The notes under the pieces: model-generated
What the model was told of the DNA's origin: nothing
Databases searched by the model: none
Seen by the model: the letters and a program-made list of their open reading frames with translations, nothing else
Program-made: the position numbers and the translations under genes
Shown here: one piece after another, positions 12,444-19,586 of the stretch
Layout: each line of letters begins with the position of its first letter
How positions within the stretch are numbered: the stretch's first letter is position 1
Virus record (IMG/VR): IMGVR_UViG_3300003321_000203
Location: 1 to 21,540 of that record
Length of the DNA: 21,540 nt
Source: a virus
Strand: one strand, 5' to 3'

Positions 12444-12467
12444 TCCCCTGCTAAAAGGGGGCGGTTT
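12444..12467 (-). repeat. Start-site repeat, copy 3 (upstream of gp10-like gene)
   Basis: The minus strand reads AAACCG then CCCCCTTTTAGCAGGGGA, directly followed by ATGGGC. Identity with the protease copy extends through ATGGG (12439-12467). The copy occupies most of the 36-nt gap after the beta-rich unknown gene. Confidence 0.9.
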
Positions 12468-12479
12468 CGGCCGACGGCT

Positions 12480-13370
12480 TTAGACGTACACCTTCCAGAA
12501 TCTTGCGGCGCCGACACCATCGCGCATCTTGTCAATCTGGAGAATTCGCCGGGACGCAAGGACGTTTCCGGTGTTGTCCCCCTCGCTCGTGAGCCAAATC
12601 CGGTGTTGTAAGGTCAACGCAAGCGTCGGCGGGACGTAGATCACGAAATTAGCCTGTACCGTTTGACCTGCGGCGTCTTGGATTGACACTCGCGTCGACT
12701 GAATTCGAGCTCTAGACGTAGAGATCGTGCCTGTCGTCGGCTTGGCATACTGATCACGGCTCGTCACCGCCGCATATGAAATCGTCCCCTGGAAGAGGCC
12801 AGAAGGCTCCGCCGCGCTACCTGAAGCAGCCGGCGCAACCGCCGTCGGAGTCACGAAAGAGAACGGTGGGACGGGACTCGGGTCCGCACCGGCCGGCATA
12901 GAGAGCTTCCCGAGCACCCCGACGAGCAGGTCGGCCGCAGTAGGAGTCGCCGCGTACAGGTAAGGCGCGTGAACGGCCGAGAGCGCGGGCGCGCTGCGCG
13001 CATTCCCGTCGACGTCGACGTAAAGCCCGAGACCACTCGGCGCGGACCCGGCCCAGAGCGCCCCGGTTGACTGGTTCGTCAGCAAGAACACCGCGAACGG
13101 GGCCGCTTCGGTGCATACCGCGCCCGACCAGTAAGCGGGGAACCCGCCGGTACCCGTCGAGACAACCCAGGCGATACCCTCGGCCACGTCACCGGTTGTC
13201 GGCTTCGCGCGATAGACGCCTTGTCCGACGTGAACGAACGTCGGTTGGGTCCGTGCGGTGCCTGAACGGTTCCTGTAGTCGACGAACACGAGCCCGTTCG
13301 CGAGCGCATCGGTCTTCGGATTGCCGCTCGAATCCCAGACCGCGACTTCAATGATGTCGCCCGTTGCCAT
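12480..13370 (-). CDS. Beta-rich structural protein of the neck region (296 aa), unknown family
   Basis: It starts at ATG 13370, sharing TGATG with the preceding stop. The product has no signal peptide or membrane helix and alternates short beta-type segments with Ala/Pro/Gly/Thr linkers. One linker at the middle is Pro/Ala/Ser-rich (VAPAASGSAAEPSG). The first half carries IIEVAVWDSSGNPKT and TFVHVGQGVYRAKP, and the end is RFWKVYV. The composition suits a virion surface or neck protein, maybe two domains joined by a linker. I do not recognise it and assign no function. Confidence 0.7.
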   Translation of the reverse strand: MATGDIIEVAVWDSSGNPKTDALANGLVFVDYRNRSGTARTQPTFVHVGQGVYRAKPTTGDVAEGIAWVVSTGTGGFPAYWSGAVCTEAAPFAVFLLTNQSTGALWAGSAPSGLGLYVDVDGNARSAPALSAVHAPYLYAATPTAADLLVGVLGKLSMPAGADPSPVPPFSFVTPTAVAPAASGSAAEPSGLFQGTISYAAVTSRDQYAKPTTGTISTSRARIQSTRVSIQDAAGQTVQANFVIYVPPTLALTLQHRIWLTSEGDNTGNVLASRRILQIDKMRDGVGAARFWKVYV

Positions 13371-13654
13371 CAAGGTCCGATCGGGTTGACCTTCGAATCA
13401 GGAACGTCGTCTTCGAGTCCGTTGAGCCTGCGCAGGGCACCGAGACACAGCGACAGAAGAGTGTGCATCGCATCTTCTGGGCCGGGCTTGTAACCAATCT
13501 GCACCTCTTTCAAGGTGAGGATTCGCCCCTCGCTGTCTTGAGCACTACCGGTCACGACGATTTCCACATTCCCGTTAGGCTGAGGGTACATGTGAACCTG
13601 CGCGACACGTGCGGCGTCGCCTTTGATCGTCACCGATGCGTCCTTGATCGCCAT
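13370..13654 (-). CDS. Small neck-region protein (94 aa), paralogue of its upstream neighbour
   Basis: It starts at ATG 13654 with GAGGT 8 nt upstream. It aligns over nearly its full length with the 80-residue product of 13658-13900: both start MAI, then xVT..G.AA or SA, a hydrophobic strand, ..G....V...G.A.D..G, and end in an ALRRLNGLED or ALRIANGLEV helix. This copy has a 12-residue C-terminal extension (DVPDSKVNPIGP). Function is unknown; a structural subunit is likely from the position. Confidence 0.7.
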   Translation of the reverse strand: MAIKDASVTIKGDAARVAQVHMYPQPNGNVEIVVTGSAQDSEGRILTLKEVQIGYKPGPEDAMHTLLSLCLGALRRLNGLEDDVPDSKVNPIGP

Positions 13655-13657
13655 GCG

Positions 13658-13900
13658 TCAGACCTCGAGGCCATTCGCGATGCGCAGCGCCTGAAGCGCC
13701 GCCGCGGACATGTTGTTGAGCGTTGCAACACCGCTTCCGAATGTCTTCGTGGTCGCGATCTGCTCGACGAATCCCGCTCCATCGTCGGCGGTGCCTACGA
13801 TGTCGACACGATAGCTTCCGTCCGTCTGCAGGTAGACCGTGAAGCTCGTAATCTTTGCGCTCGAGCCCAGGAACGTGACCGTCTTGTTCTGAATTGCCAT
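13658..13900 (-). CDS. Small neck-region protein (80 aa), paralogue of its downstream neighbour
   Basis: It starts at ATG 13900 with TGAGGAAG upstream and stops 3 nt before its paralogue. The product has an N-terminal beta half (TVTFLGSSAKITSFTVYL, SYRVDIVGTADD) and a C-terminal helix (AALQALRIANGLEV). It follows the fibre-like gene directly. A role as fibre base, chaperone or neck subunit is possible. No family was recognised. Confidence 0.7.
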   Translation of the reverse strand: MAIQNKTVTFLGSSAKITSFTVYLQTDGSYRVDIVGTADDGAGFVEQIATTKTFGSGVATLNNMSAAALQALRIANGLEV

Positions 13901-13906
13901 GCTTCC

Positions 13907-14827
13907 TCAGGTGATTGAACTGTAGACCGCGAGATATCCGAGGCTCGAACCGCTGGCGTCGAAAACTTGAATCTTCTTCACGACACTCCCCGGCGTGGTC
14001 GCGCTCGCGCTGTTTCCAACCCCGATGCCTCCTGGCGCCAGAAACTTACCGCTCGTCGTAACACACCCTACGACGTTCGTTTGATTGTCTCTATAGAAAA
14101 CGTGTGAATACCGATCGTCACCCGCAGATATCGTGTTTCCGTTACACGAGGCGGCGCAGATTGCACCGGCGCCATCCGACGCGTTTCCAAAGAGCCTCGA
14201 TGGCGTCCCACCATTGCCTGTTGCAAAGTAGCCGGTGTTGCTCCAAACAGTCAGCCCGGCTCTCAGCGTGCTCGCGGCCGCAAGATCCCCAGCTGCTGTA
14301 ATTTTTCCACTTCCATCACTCGTCAGATAATCAGTAGTACCGCCGCCAATCTTCCAGCGCGCACCGGTTGCCGCCGCAAAAGCATTGCTTCCGGAAGCGA
14401 TCGAAGAGATCACCGAACCCGTGAAAGTTTTATCTCCGCCGATCGTCTGAGTGCCGGCCGTCAGCGCCCCGGGTTGTGTGCCTGAAGCCGGCTGAAGTGT
14501 GAGCACCTGACCGTTAAGTGACGCGCCGTTCGCATTCGGGCTCGACCCGACCGCTCCAAGCGTCACGTCACCGGTGTTGGTGCCTAAAACCGCATCAAGT
14601 TTCGCTTTGTCCGCACCGGACATCGCTCCGGCCGACCCGGAAGCGATAGCTACGGCCAGCGAAATCACTTGGCCATTCAACGAAAGCCCGTTCGCGGTAC
14701 CAATCGAGACGTTGCCGGTGTTCGTACCGGTGATCGCGTCCAGCTTCGTCTTGTCGGCCGCCGACATGAGGCCGCGGAGCGACGGGGACGCGTCTTGCGG
14801 CGGTGCCGGAATCGGTTGCGAGCTCAT
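13907..14827 (-). CDS. Fibre-like protein with internal repeats (306 aa), head or neck fibre candidate
   Basis: The best start is ATG 14827, in an ATGA overlap with the connector gene; a TTG at 14836 is an inferior alternative. Residues 18-57 and 67-110 are tandem repeats with the pattern GxMSxADKxKLDAxxGTNTGxV and SLNGQVxxL. A segment PGALTAGTQTIGGDKTFTG follows (about 119-137). These motifs are typical of phage tail-fibre and collar proteins. The remainder is Gly/Ser/Ala-rich with a beta C-terminus (KIQVFDASGSSLGYLAVYSS). Its location among head-tail connector genes, far from the tail-tip genes, suggests a capsid or neck fibre. Confidence 0.75.
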   Translation of the reverse strand: MSSQPIPAPPQDASPSLRGLMSAADKTKLDAITGTNTGNVSIGTANGLSLNGQVISLAVAIASGSAGAMSGADKAKLDAVLGTNTGDVTLGAVGSSPNANGASLNGQVLTLQPASGTQPGALTAGTQTIGGDKTFTGSVISSIASGSNAFAAATGARWKIGGGTTDYLTSDGSGKITAAGDLAAASTLRAGLTVWSNTGYFATGNGGTPSRLFGNASDGAGAICAASCNGNTISAGDDRYSHVFYRDNQTNVVGCVTTSGKFLAPGGIGVGNSASATTPGSVVKKIQVFDASGSSLGYLAVYSSIT

Positions 14828-15498
14828 ACCGTCCAACTCATCTTGTAGGGAGCGAGAAGAGCTCGTGCGTACGCCGGAATAACCTGTTCAGCTGTCTTTG
14901 AGTCGAAGAAGCTGATCGACCAGTCGCCGATCGCCTCACTCTTCACGTTCGGATCGACTCCGCGGAGCCTGAGAAGGCCGCACGCGGTCTGGATCGCGGC
15001 CTCTTGCACGACATACGGGAGGGTCACGCTCGGATAGGTCACCGAGTCGAGCGCGTTCTGACCAGGCGTCACGAAGCCGCCCGTGTACGTCGCGACAATC
15101 TTGTCCGACTGCCCGTACGAACCTGCGATCTGATCGGACACCGCGAACGAGTCGGCGCGTTGAGTCGAGCACCAAACACCGTTCTTGCGGAGCACGAGCC
15201 CGGTGTCGGCGTTCGCGCCAACACTCTCGTAGTTCGAAGAATCGACGGTTCCGTTTGCCTCGACGATTGAGGTGATTGAAACGATGGGCGCACGCTTCAG
15301 AATCAAGAACGGTCGGCCGGAGCTCTCAGGGTACTCGACCAAACCCGAGGCGCGCTCGAACGTTCGCGCGCAGTGGTTCGCAATCGCCTGCGATGCGGCC
15401 GAGACCGCACGTTGAACGCGGTCGTCTGAGGACACACCGAGGTCGCTCGCGACGTCGGACGCCAAACACAGATCGTATGCTTGCGGCGAAAGTGACAT
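14824..15498 (-). CDS. gp6-like head-tail connector/adaptor protein (224 aa)
   Basis: It starts at ATG 15498 with GAGGACGG just upstream. The first 60 residues show the adaptor pattern: a short helix (YDLCLASDVASDLGV), then DDRVQRAVSAASQAIANHCARTFER, followed by strands (ILKRAPIVSITSIV). A middle beta region (VATYTGGFVTPGQ) and a C-terminal helical part (YVVQEAAIQTACGLLRLRG, PAYARALLAPYK) follow. Such proteins bind below the portal ring and close the head. The gene follows a strong terminator-like hairpin, so its expression may depend on read-through or a separate signal. Confidence 0.8.
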   Translation of the reverse strand: MSLSPQAYDLCLASDVASDLGVSSDDRVQRAVSAASQAIANHCARTFERASGLVEYPESSGRPFLILKRAPIVSITSIVEANGTVDSSNYESVGANADTGLVLRKNGVWCSTQRADSFAVSDQIAGSYGQSDKIVATYTGGFVTPGQNALDSVTYPSVTLPYVVQEAAIQTACGLLRLRGVDPNVKSEAIGDWSISFFDSKTAEQVIPAYARALLAPYKMSWTV

Positions 15499-15500
15499 CC

Positions 15501-15548
15501 GTCCTCAAAAGAAACGCGGCCGGTCGCCGGTTTCCCGACGCCGGCCGC
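15501..15548 (-). terminator. Strong hairpin with T-rich tail, intrinsic terminator
   Basis: On the minus strand GCGGCCGGCGTCGG and CCGGCGACCGGCCGC pair around a GAAA tetraloop (15516-15548). The stem has about 14 bp with one bulged A and one G-T pair. The tail is GTTTCTTTT. It lies right after the putative decoration protein gene and overlaps the ribosome binding region of the connector gene only at its tail end. Confidence 0.8.
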
Positions 15549-15571
15549 AAGCGCGCTGCTGATTTAGACCG

Positions 15572-16039
15572 TTACGCCGAGCGAGTAACGGGCTGCGAGG
15601 TGTTGTACATGCTTCCGCCGAGCACAAACACAGCAGTGATCTCCGCGACGTCGGTGCCAGAAGCGGTGTGATCGGGCGTATACTTCACACGGACAAACGA
15701 CTTCTGTTGAGTGAAGTCGATGTCGAGCTCGTACTGACCGTACTGATCACCGGTACCCGTCACAAGATCCACGGTCGCGGCGAGCTGTTCGACGTCAGTC
15801 GAGTAGGTCGAGTTGTCGTCGGAGTAGGCCAGCTTGACCGAAGTCAGAGTCAGCTTCTTGGCGGCGGTGTTATTCGCATGCGCGGCGATCACCAACTTGC
15901 CGGAGCCGAATCCACGGCGGTCGCAGCCCGTCCCGGTAACTTCGGTAGCGTCGCCGGTACCCGCGGCGGTGAGTCTCGACCCGGCGACACAGGTCGTCTT
16001 GATTTCCGCGCCCACGTTTGCAGTTTTAGGATCAGACAT
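15572..16039 (-). CDS. Putative head decoration/structural protein (155 aa)
   Basis: It starts at ATG 16039 with AAGGA 8 nt upstream and follows the major capsid gene. The product is beta-rich with no signal peptide: LTLTSVKLAYSDDNSTYS, then LVTGTGDQYGQYELDIDF and FVRVKYTPDHTASGTDVAEI, ending AVFVLGGSMYNTS. The last part resembles small phage capsid-associated proteins encoded next to the capsid gene. It is bracketed by a hairpin upstream and a strong terminator downstream, consistent with a separately tuned, abundant product. Decoration of the capsid is an inference from position and composition. Confidence 0.7.
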   Translation of the reverse strand: MSDPKTANVGAEIKTTCVAGSRLTAAGTGDATEVTGTGCDRRGFGSGKLVIAAHANNTAAKKLTLTSVKLAYSDDNSTYSTDVEQLAATVDLVTGTGDQYGQYELDIDFTQQKSFVRVKYTPDHTASGTDVAEITAVFVLGGSMYNTSQPVTRSA

Positions 16040-16054
16040 TTGTTGTTTCCTTGT

Positions 16055-16091
16055 AAAAGTTGAATAGGGCGACCGAAGCTAGCCGCCCTAC
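16055..16091 (-). terminator. Hairpin between capsid and decoration genes
   Basis: The minus strand GTAGGGCG (16084-16091) pairs with CGCCCTAT (16064-16071) around a 12-nt loop. It is followed after 4-5 nt by a weak CTTTT tract, and then by the ribosome binding site of the decoration gene. This could be a partial terminator, an RNA-processing or stability element. The U-tract is weaker than at 15501-15548. Confidence 0.5.
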
Positions 16092-16101
16092 TCAGTCAGG
16101 T

Positions 16102-17448
16102 TTAGTTGCCCCAGGTCACGTTGTAGACGCGGGCACCGCTCACGTTGTGACGAAGACCGATGTCGACCTCTTTGAGCAACCGAATCACCGTCTGGTCGGT
16201 CGAGATTCCAGAAACAACCGTACCGCTGTTGTTAGTGTAGGCGCCGTTGGGGAAGACTTCGGCCTCAACCGACATGGCGTCGAGGATGATGACCTCGCTC
16301 ATGTCGAAGAAGAGCAGATCGGACTGACCGTTTGAGTTGCTCGTCTCACCGTTCGCCAGCGTGAGACCACCCGTCTCGCTGATCTGGTTCGTGATGAAGA
16401 ACTTCTTCCCGCGAATTGTTCCGCGGGCATTCCACTCGTTCTCGAGCATGTTCGAGCCGTCGCCGCTCGAAGCAACGGCGTCGAGGATCGCGGCCTTGGG
16501 GGACGGCGAGGTGAAGATTGCAACGTCGTCCATTGGCGCGTTGGCAAGCTCCATCTTCTTCAGCGCCTTGTCGATCTCCTGCTTCATCTCGAGCACGGTT
16601 GGCTTGCCGGCAACACCGAGTGCGGTCATCGCGTACTTCATGCTAGACGCAAGCTGAAGCGCGATGCCGCGCGGCTTACCTGACGTGCCGGGACCGTAAA
16701 GAAACTGAAGATCCTCTTCGAGGGCGACGACCTGAAGCAGATCATTGAGCACGAACTGATCGGCGCTGATGCTCGCATTTCGAATCAGGTCGTTAGGAAC
16801 CGGGCACTGTGCGGCCAGCTTCTTCGCCGTGAGAGCGAGCGGCTGTGAAGTCGTCGGATTGCTGTTCGTGACCGCCGTAGTCTCACCGACCCAATAGGCG
16901 GTACCGGCAGCAGCCTGCCCGTCGAACTGGAGACGCTGCCCGCCGCTAATGGCGCGTGCACCGGCTTTGCGCACAACCGACTTGTTCCGCAGAAGCTCAA
17001 TGAAGTCACCGGACCACTCGGGGCGAACCATAGACCCCATACCGGCGAACGCGCCGCTCGAGAGGGCCTTCGCAAACTCACCGTATCCCATACCGGGCGA
17101 GCGCTCGTTCCAGCCCTTGACCACATCAAGAATCGGCTTCCGGTCGAGCTCAGAAGCAGCCTTCGCCTTGATGAAGCGAACGAAGGCAAGCCCTTTGTGC
17201 TTCTCGAACGCAGGGGCACCAACCTGGACATCGGTCGGTTGAGCGGGCGTAGACCGATGGCCCTGAACCCCGCCCATGATCTCGGTCAAGATCTCGTCTT
17301 TGAGAGCCTTACGCTCGGCTTCCTTCGCTGCCTTCTCGGCCTCGAGCTTCGCCTTCAAATCAGCTTCGGCTTTCGCCTGAGCCTGCATCGCGACGAGTGC
17401 GGCGGCGGTCGCGTCCGCCTTGATCTTAGCGATCTCTTCCTGATTCAC
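16102..17448 (-). CDS. Major capsid protein, HK97 fold (448 aa)
   Basis: It starts at GTG 17448, overlapping the protease stop as GTGA, with GGAG 8 nt upstream. Residues 1-60 are a charged Ala/Glu/Lys-rich coiled coil typical of the scaffolding delta domain that the protease removes. The mature part has the HK97 pattern: GMGSMVRPEWSGDFIELL at 136-153, AYWVGETTAVTNS at 184-196, LTAKKLAAQCPVPNDLIRNAS, then LNDLLQVVALEEDLQFLYG and GTSGKPRGI (254-262). It forms the icosahedral shell. The delta domain being in the same polypeptide explains the absence of a separate scaffold gene. Confidence 0.92.
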   Translation of the reverse strand: MNQEEIAKIKADATAAALVAMQAQAKAEADLKAKLEAEKAAKEAERKALKDEILTEIMGGVQGHRSTPAQPTDVQVGAPAFEKHKGLAFVRFIKAKAASELDRKPILDVVKGWNERSPGMGYGEFAKALSSGAFAGMGSMVRPEWSGDFIELLRNKSVVRKAGARAISGGQRLQFDGQAAAGTAYWVGETTAVTNSNPTTSQPLALTAKKLAAQCPVPNDLIRNASISADQFVLNDLLQVVALEEDLQFLYGPGTSGKPRGIALQLASSMKYAMTALGVAGKPTVLEMKQEIDKALKKMELANAPMDDVAIFTSPSPKAAILDAVASSGDGSNMLENEWNARGTIRGKKFFITNQISETGGLTLANGETSNSNGQSDLLFFDMSEVIILDAMSVEAEVFPNGAYTNNSGTVVSGISTDQTVIRLLKEVDIGLRHNVSGARVYNVTWGN

Positions 17449-18131
17449 TTGGTAGCTCCGTTAGACTCGAGGAGATTGAGAGCACGAGCCGCAATCGCCT
17501 CGATCGATGCGGTATGTTCGGACTGAGACTTTTTGCGCACGTCTCTGTCGTCGAGCGCCTTCACGACGATCTGCGCGGCGCGAAGCGCGATCTTCTCGAT
17601 GAGTTCAGCCGCTTCGCCTTCGAAACCCTTCACGCGCAGTGCGCGTTGGTTCCCTGGAATCGTGACGATCGAGATCTCGAGCAGGTCTTGAACGGTCGAA
17701 TCAAGACCGCCCTTCTCGTTCTCAACGTAAGAGCCTTCGGGAATCGCGTAGCGAACCGAAACCGCGTTCAAAAACCCGTCTGCGACCTTTTGCTCAACCT
17801 GACGTGCGAAAGCGTCCTTCTGATCAAACTGAACATCAACGTAGAGTGCGTTCCCGTCGACGTACGCGCGACCCTTACCGATCGGAAGCACATCTTTCCG
17901 CCCGAGACCGAGAAAGCCGCCGTCGCCGGCCTCGTGATTATACAGGATGACAGGATTGGCGTTGAAAGACGAGAGTTGCCACCCCCCGACGCTCAACCGG
18001 TCCTGATAGCGGTCGAACTCGCCGTCGTTTGCGCGAAACGTGTACGTCTTTGGCTGATCTGACAGCGTACCGGGTGTAGTTTTGACTTTCTCAAAGCCAA
18101 AACTGCGTGTACGTTGAACCGATCCGCCCAT
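17445..18131 (-). CDS. Prohead protease, HK97 type (228 aa)
   Basis: Residues 50-160 carry the family signature: GWQLSSFNANPVILYNHE with His66, then GKGRAYVDGNALYVDVQF, a helix KDAFARQVEQKVADGF and LNAVSVRY with Ser125, followed by LLEISIVTIPGN (151-161). His66 and Ser125 fit the catalytic pair of this serine protease. It cleaves the capsid delta domain during head maturation. The ATG (18131) lies in the start-site repeat. The last 50 residues are charged and helical. Confidence 0.9.
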   Translation of the reverse strand: MGGSVQRTRSFGFEKVKTTPGTLSDQPKTYTFRANDGEFDRYQDRLSVGGWQLSSFNANPVILYNHEAGDGGFLGLGRKDVLPIGKGRAYVDGNALYVDVQFDQKDAFARQVEQKVADGFLNAVSVRYAIPEGSYVENEKGGLDSTVQDLLEISIVTIPGNQRALRVKGFEGEAAELIEKIALRAAQIVVKALDDRDVRKKSQSEHTASIEAIAARALNLLESNGATK

Positions 18132-18155
18132 TCCCCTGCTAAAAGGGGGCGGTTT
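18132..18155 (-). repeat. Start-site repeat, copy 2 (upstream of protease)
   Basis: The minus strand reads AAACCG then CCCCCTTTTAGCAGGGGA, followed by ATGGGC. It is identical to copy 3 over 29 nt (18127-18155, including ATGGG). It fills most of the 34-nt gap between portal and protease genes. Confidence 0.9.
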
Positions 18156-18165
18156 TTACAAGTGG

Positions 18166-19575
18166 TCAGAGCCCTGCGCCTGCCCAAGGCGGATCGCTTG
18201 GTGAAGTCTTCGCATTGGACGGCTGGTTCTGCTCTTCGATCGTGTCAGCTTCGGACCCCTGACTCGCATCGGGAGTCGTCGGCTGCTTCTCCGTCTGCCC
18301 CGGCATTGGGGCGAGATAGCCTTTCAACGCGGGGTCCGGCCTCTTCCCGGCGAGCTCTCGAGCTTCGTTGTAGGTGAATGCGGTCGGGAAGGTCCCCATC
18401 ACGCGCAGTTCATGCTCTCGATCCTCGGGAATCGGGGACGCATAATCGAGGAAATCCCCTTCGGACCCAAGCCGAGGCATCAGTCTGAACTGGAATTCAG
18501 ACCTGAGAAACTCCGCACGGGGCACAATGCAGTTCTTCGCAAGCGAATCGTGCGCCGCCCATGCGGTTCCCTTACTCGAGCTCGTCAGGTCGCCGACGAT
18601 CTCGGGCGCGACACGCCAGTTCATGCGCACGAAGTCATTGACGCCCTTACGCAGAGCGCGAAGGTCCATTTTCTGGAAGTCGGTATCGAGCCTGGACACT
18701 GAAGTCTTACCTCCGGTGATCAGAACGTTGCCGGCGCGATCCGGGCCTTGATGATTCTTAGTCAACTCCTCTTTGAACTTCTTCGCGGCTGGCGTTTCGC
18801 CGTTAGTCATGCCTTCAATCGCGATCACCGCGGCCGGAATCGTGTTGTTGTAGAAGTAGTTCTTCGCGAACCGCGCCGCATACTCGTCTGTGTCGAGCTC
18901 GTCGCCGAGCGTGAAGCCTTTCCCGACGCCGCGGCCCATCGGATCCGCAGGGTCCGGGTGCCTGATATGGAGCATTCGATCTGGCGGAACCTGCCCGGAC
19001 ACCCGCCCAAAGTTGATGAGATAGAACTGCTCATCGGTCGGACGCATGAAGTCGGGGAGGTTCGTGACCGCGCTCGGGGGCAGTGGCCAGAATCCGACGG
19101 GCATCTTGCCCATAAGATCCAGCGGAAGAAACGATTCACCAACCAGATCAAGGTGAATCTGCATCAGCTTCATTGTCTGCCGCCCGGTCAAATGATCGTT
19201 CGGGCTTTCGAGAAGCTTCAGCATCGGGTGACCGGGCACCTCGACGACCTCACCACCGTCGACGAGCGCTTTCAGCGCTTCGCGCCGCGTCGATCCGAGA
19301 CTCCGTGAGGGAATGACGGGCATTCGCATCGCGGCGGCGAGTTTCGCTACCGACCTTGGCCCGGCGACCGGCCGATAGACACACCACTCGAGATCCGCGA
19401 CCCCGTCGGCCGTCACATCGACCAGGGTGTTGAGCCACGGCATCATCTTGTAGGCCGCGAGCAGCTCGGGCGTACCCTTTCGTATTGGTGCCGAGGCCCA
19501 GCGGCTCACCGCGAAGTCGGTCGCGGGTTGGCTGGACACCGTGAACAACCCTTTGACTCGATTCCACAAACCCAT
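18166..19575 (-). CDS. Portal protein (469 aa)
   Basis: The start is ATG 19575 with GAGGTGG 2 nt before it; a GTG two codons earlier lies inside that ribosome binding site and is less likely. The product shows portal features: KMMPWLNTLVDVTADGVADLEW near the N-terminus, a DPADPMGRGVGKG loop, a YAARFAKNYFYNNTIPAAVI stretch, KTSVSRLDTDFQKMDL and WRVAPEIVGDLTSSSKGTAW. The C-terminal 45 residues are Pro/Gln/Ser-rich and disordered. Twelve copies would form the ring through which DNA is packaged. The order terminase, portal, protease, capsid is standard for HK97-like phages. Confidence 0.9.
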   Translation of the reverse strand: MGLWNRVKGLFTVSSQPATDFAVSRWASAPIRKGTPELLAAYKMMPWLNTLVDVTADGVADLEWCVYRPVAGPRSVAKLAAAMRMPVIPSRSLGSTRREALKALVDGGEVVEVPGHPMLKLLESPNDHLTGRQTMKLMQIHLDLVGESFLPLDLMGKMPVGFWPLPPSAVTNLPDFMRPTDEQFYLINFGRVSGQVPPDRMLHIRHPDPADPMGRGVGKGFTLGDELDTDEYAARFAKNYFYNNTIPAAVIAIEGMTNGETPAAKKFKEELTKNHQGPDRAGNVLITGGKTSVSRLDTDFQKMDLRALRKGVNDFVRMNWRVAPEIVGDLTSSSKGTAWAAHDSLAKNCIVPRAEFLRSEFQFRLMPRLGSEGDFLDYASPIPEDREHELRVMGTFPTAFTYNEARELAGKRPDPALKGYLAPMPGQTEKQPTTPDASQGSEADTIEEQNQPSNAKTSPSDPPWAGAGL

Positions 19576-19586
19576 AACCACCTCTT

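Noticed and set aside
12444-12467. The repeat as an intrinsic terminator of the late transcript
   Set aside because: On the transcribed strand the stem is followed by GAATGGGC with no U-tract; T-runs lie on the other side or in the loop only.
12344-12559. Minus-strand open frame across the start-site repeat, and a similar one at 17993-18187
   Set aside because: Both contain the peptide RPLLAGEWA, but only because the same nucleotide repeat is translated; the rest is out of frame with real genes.
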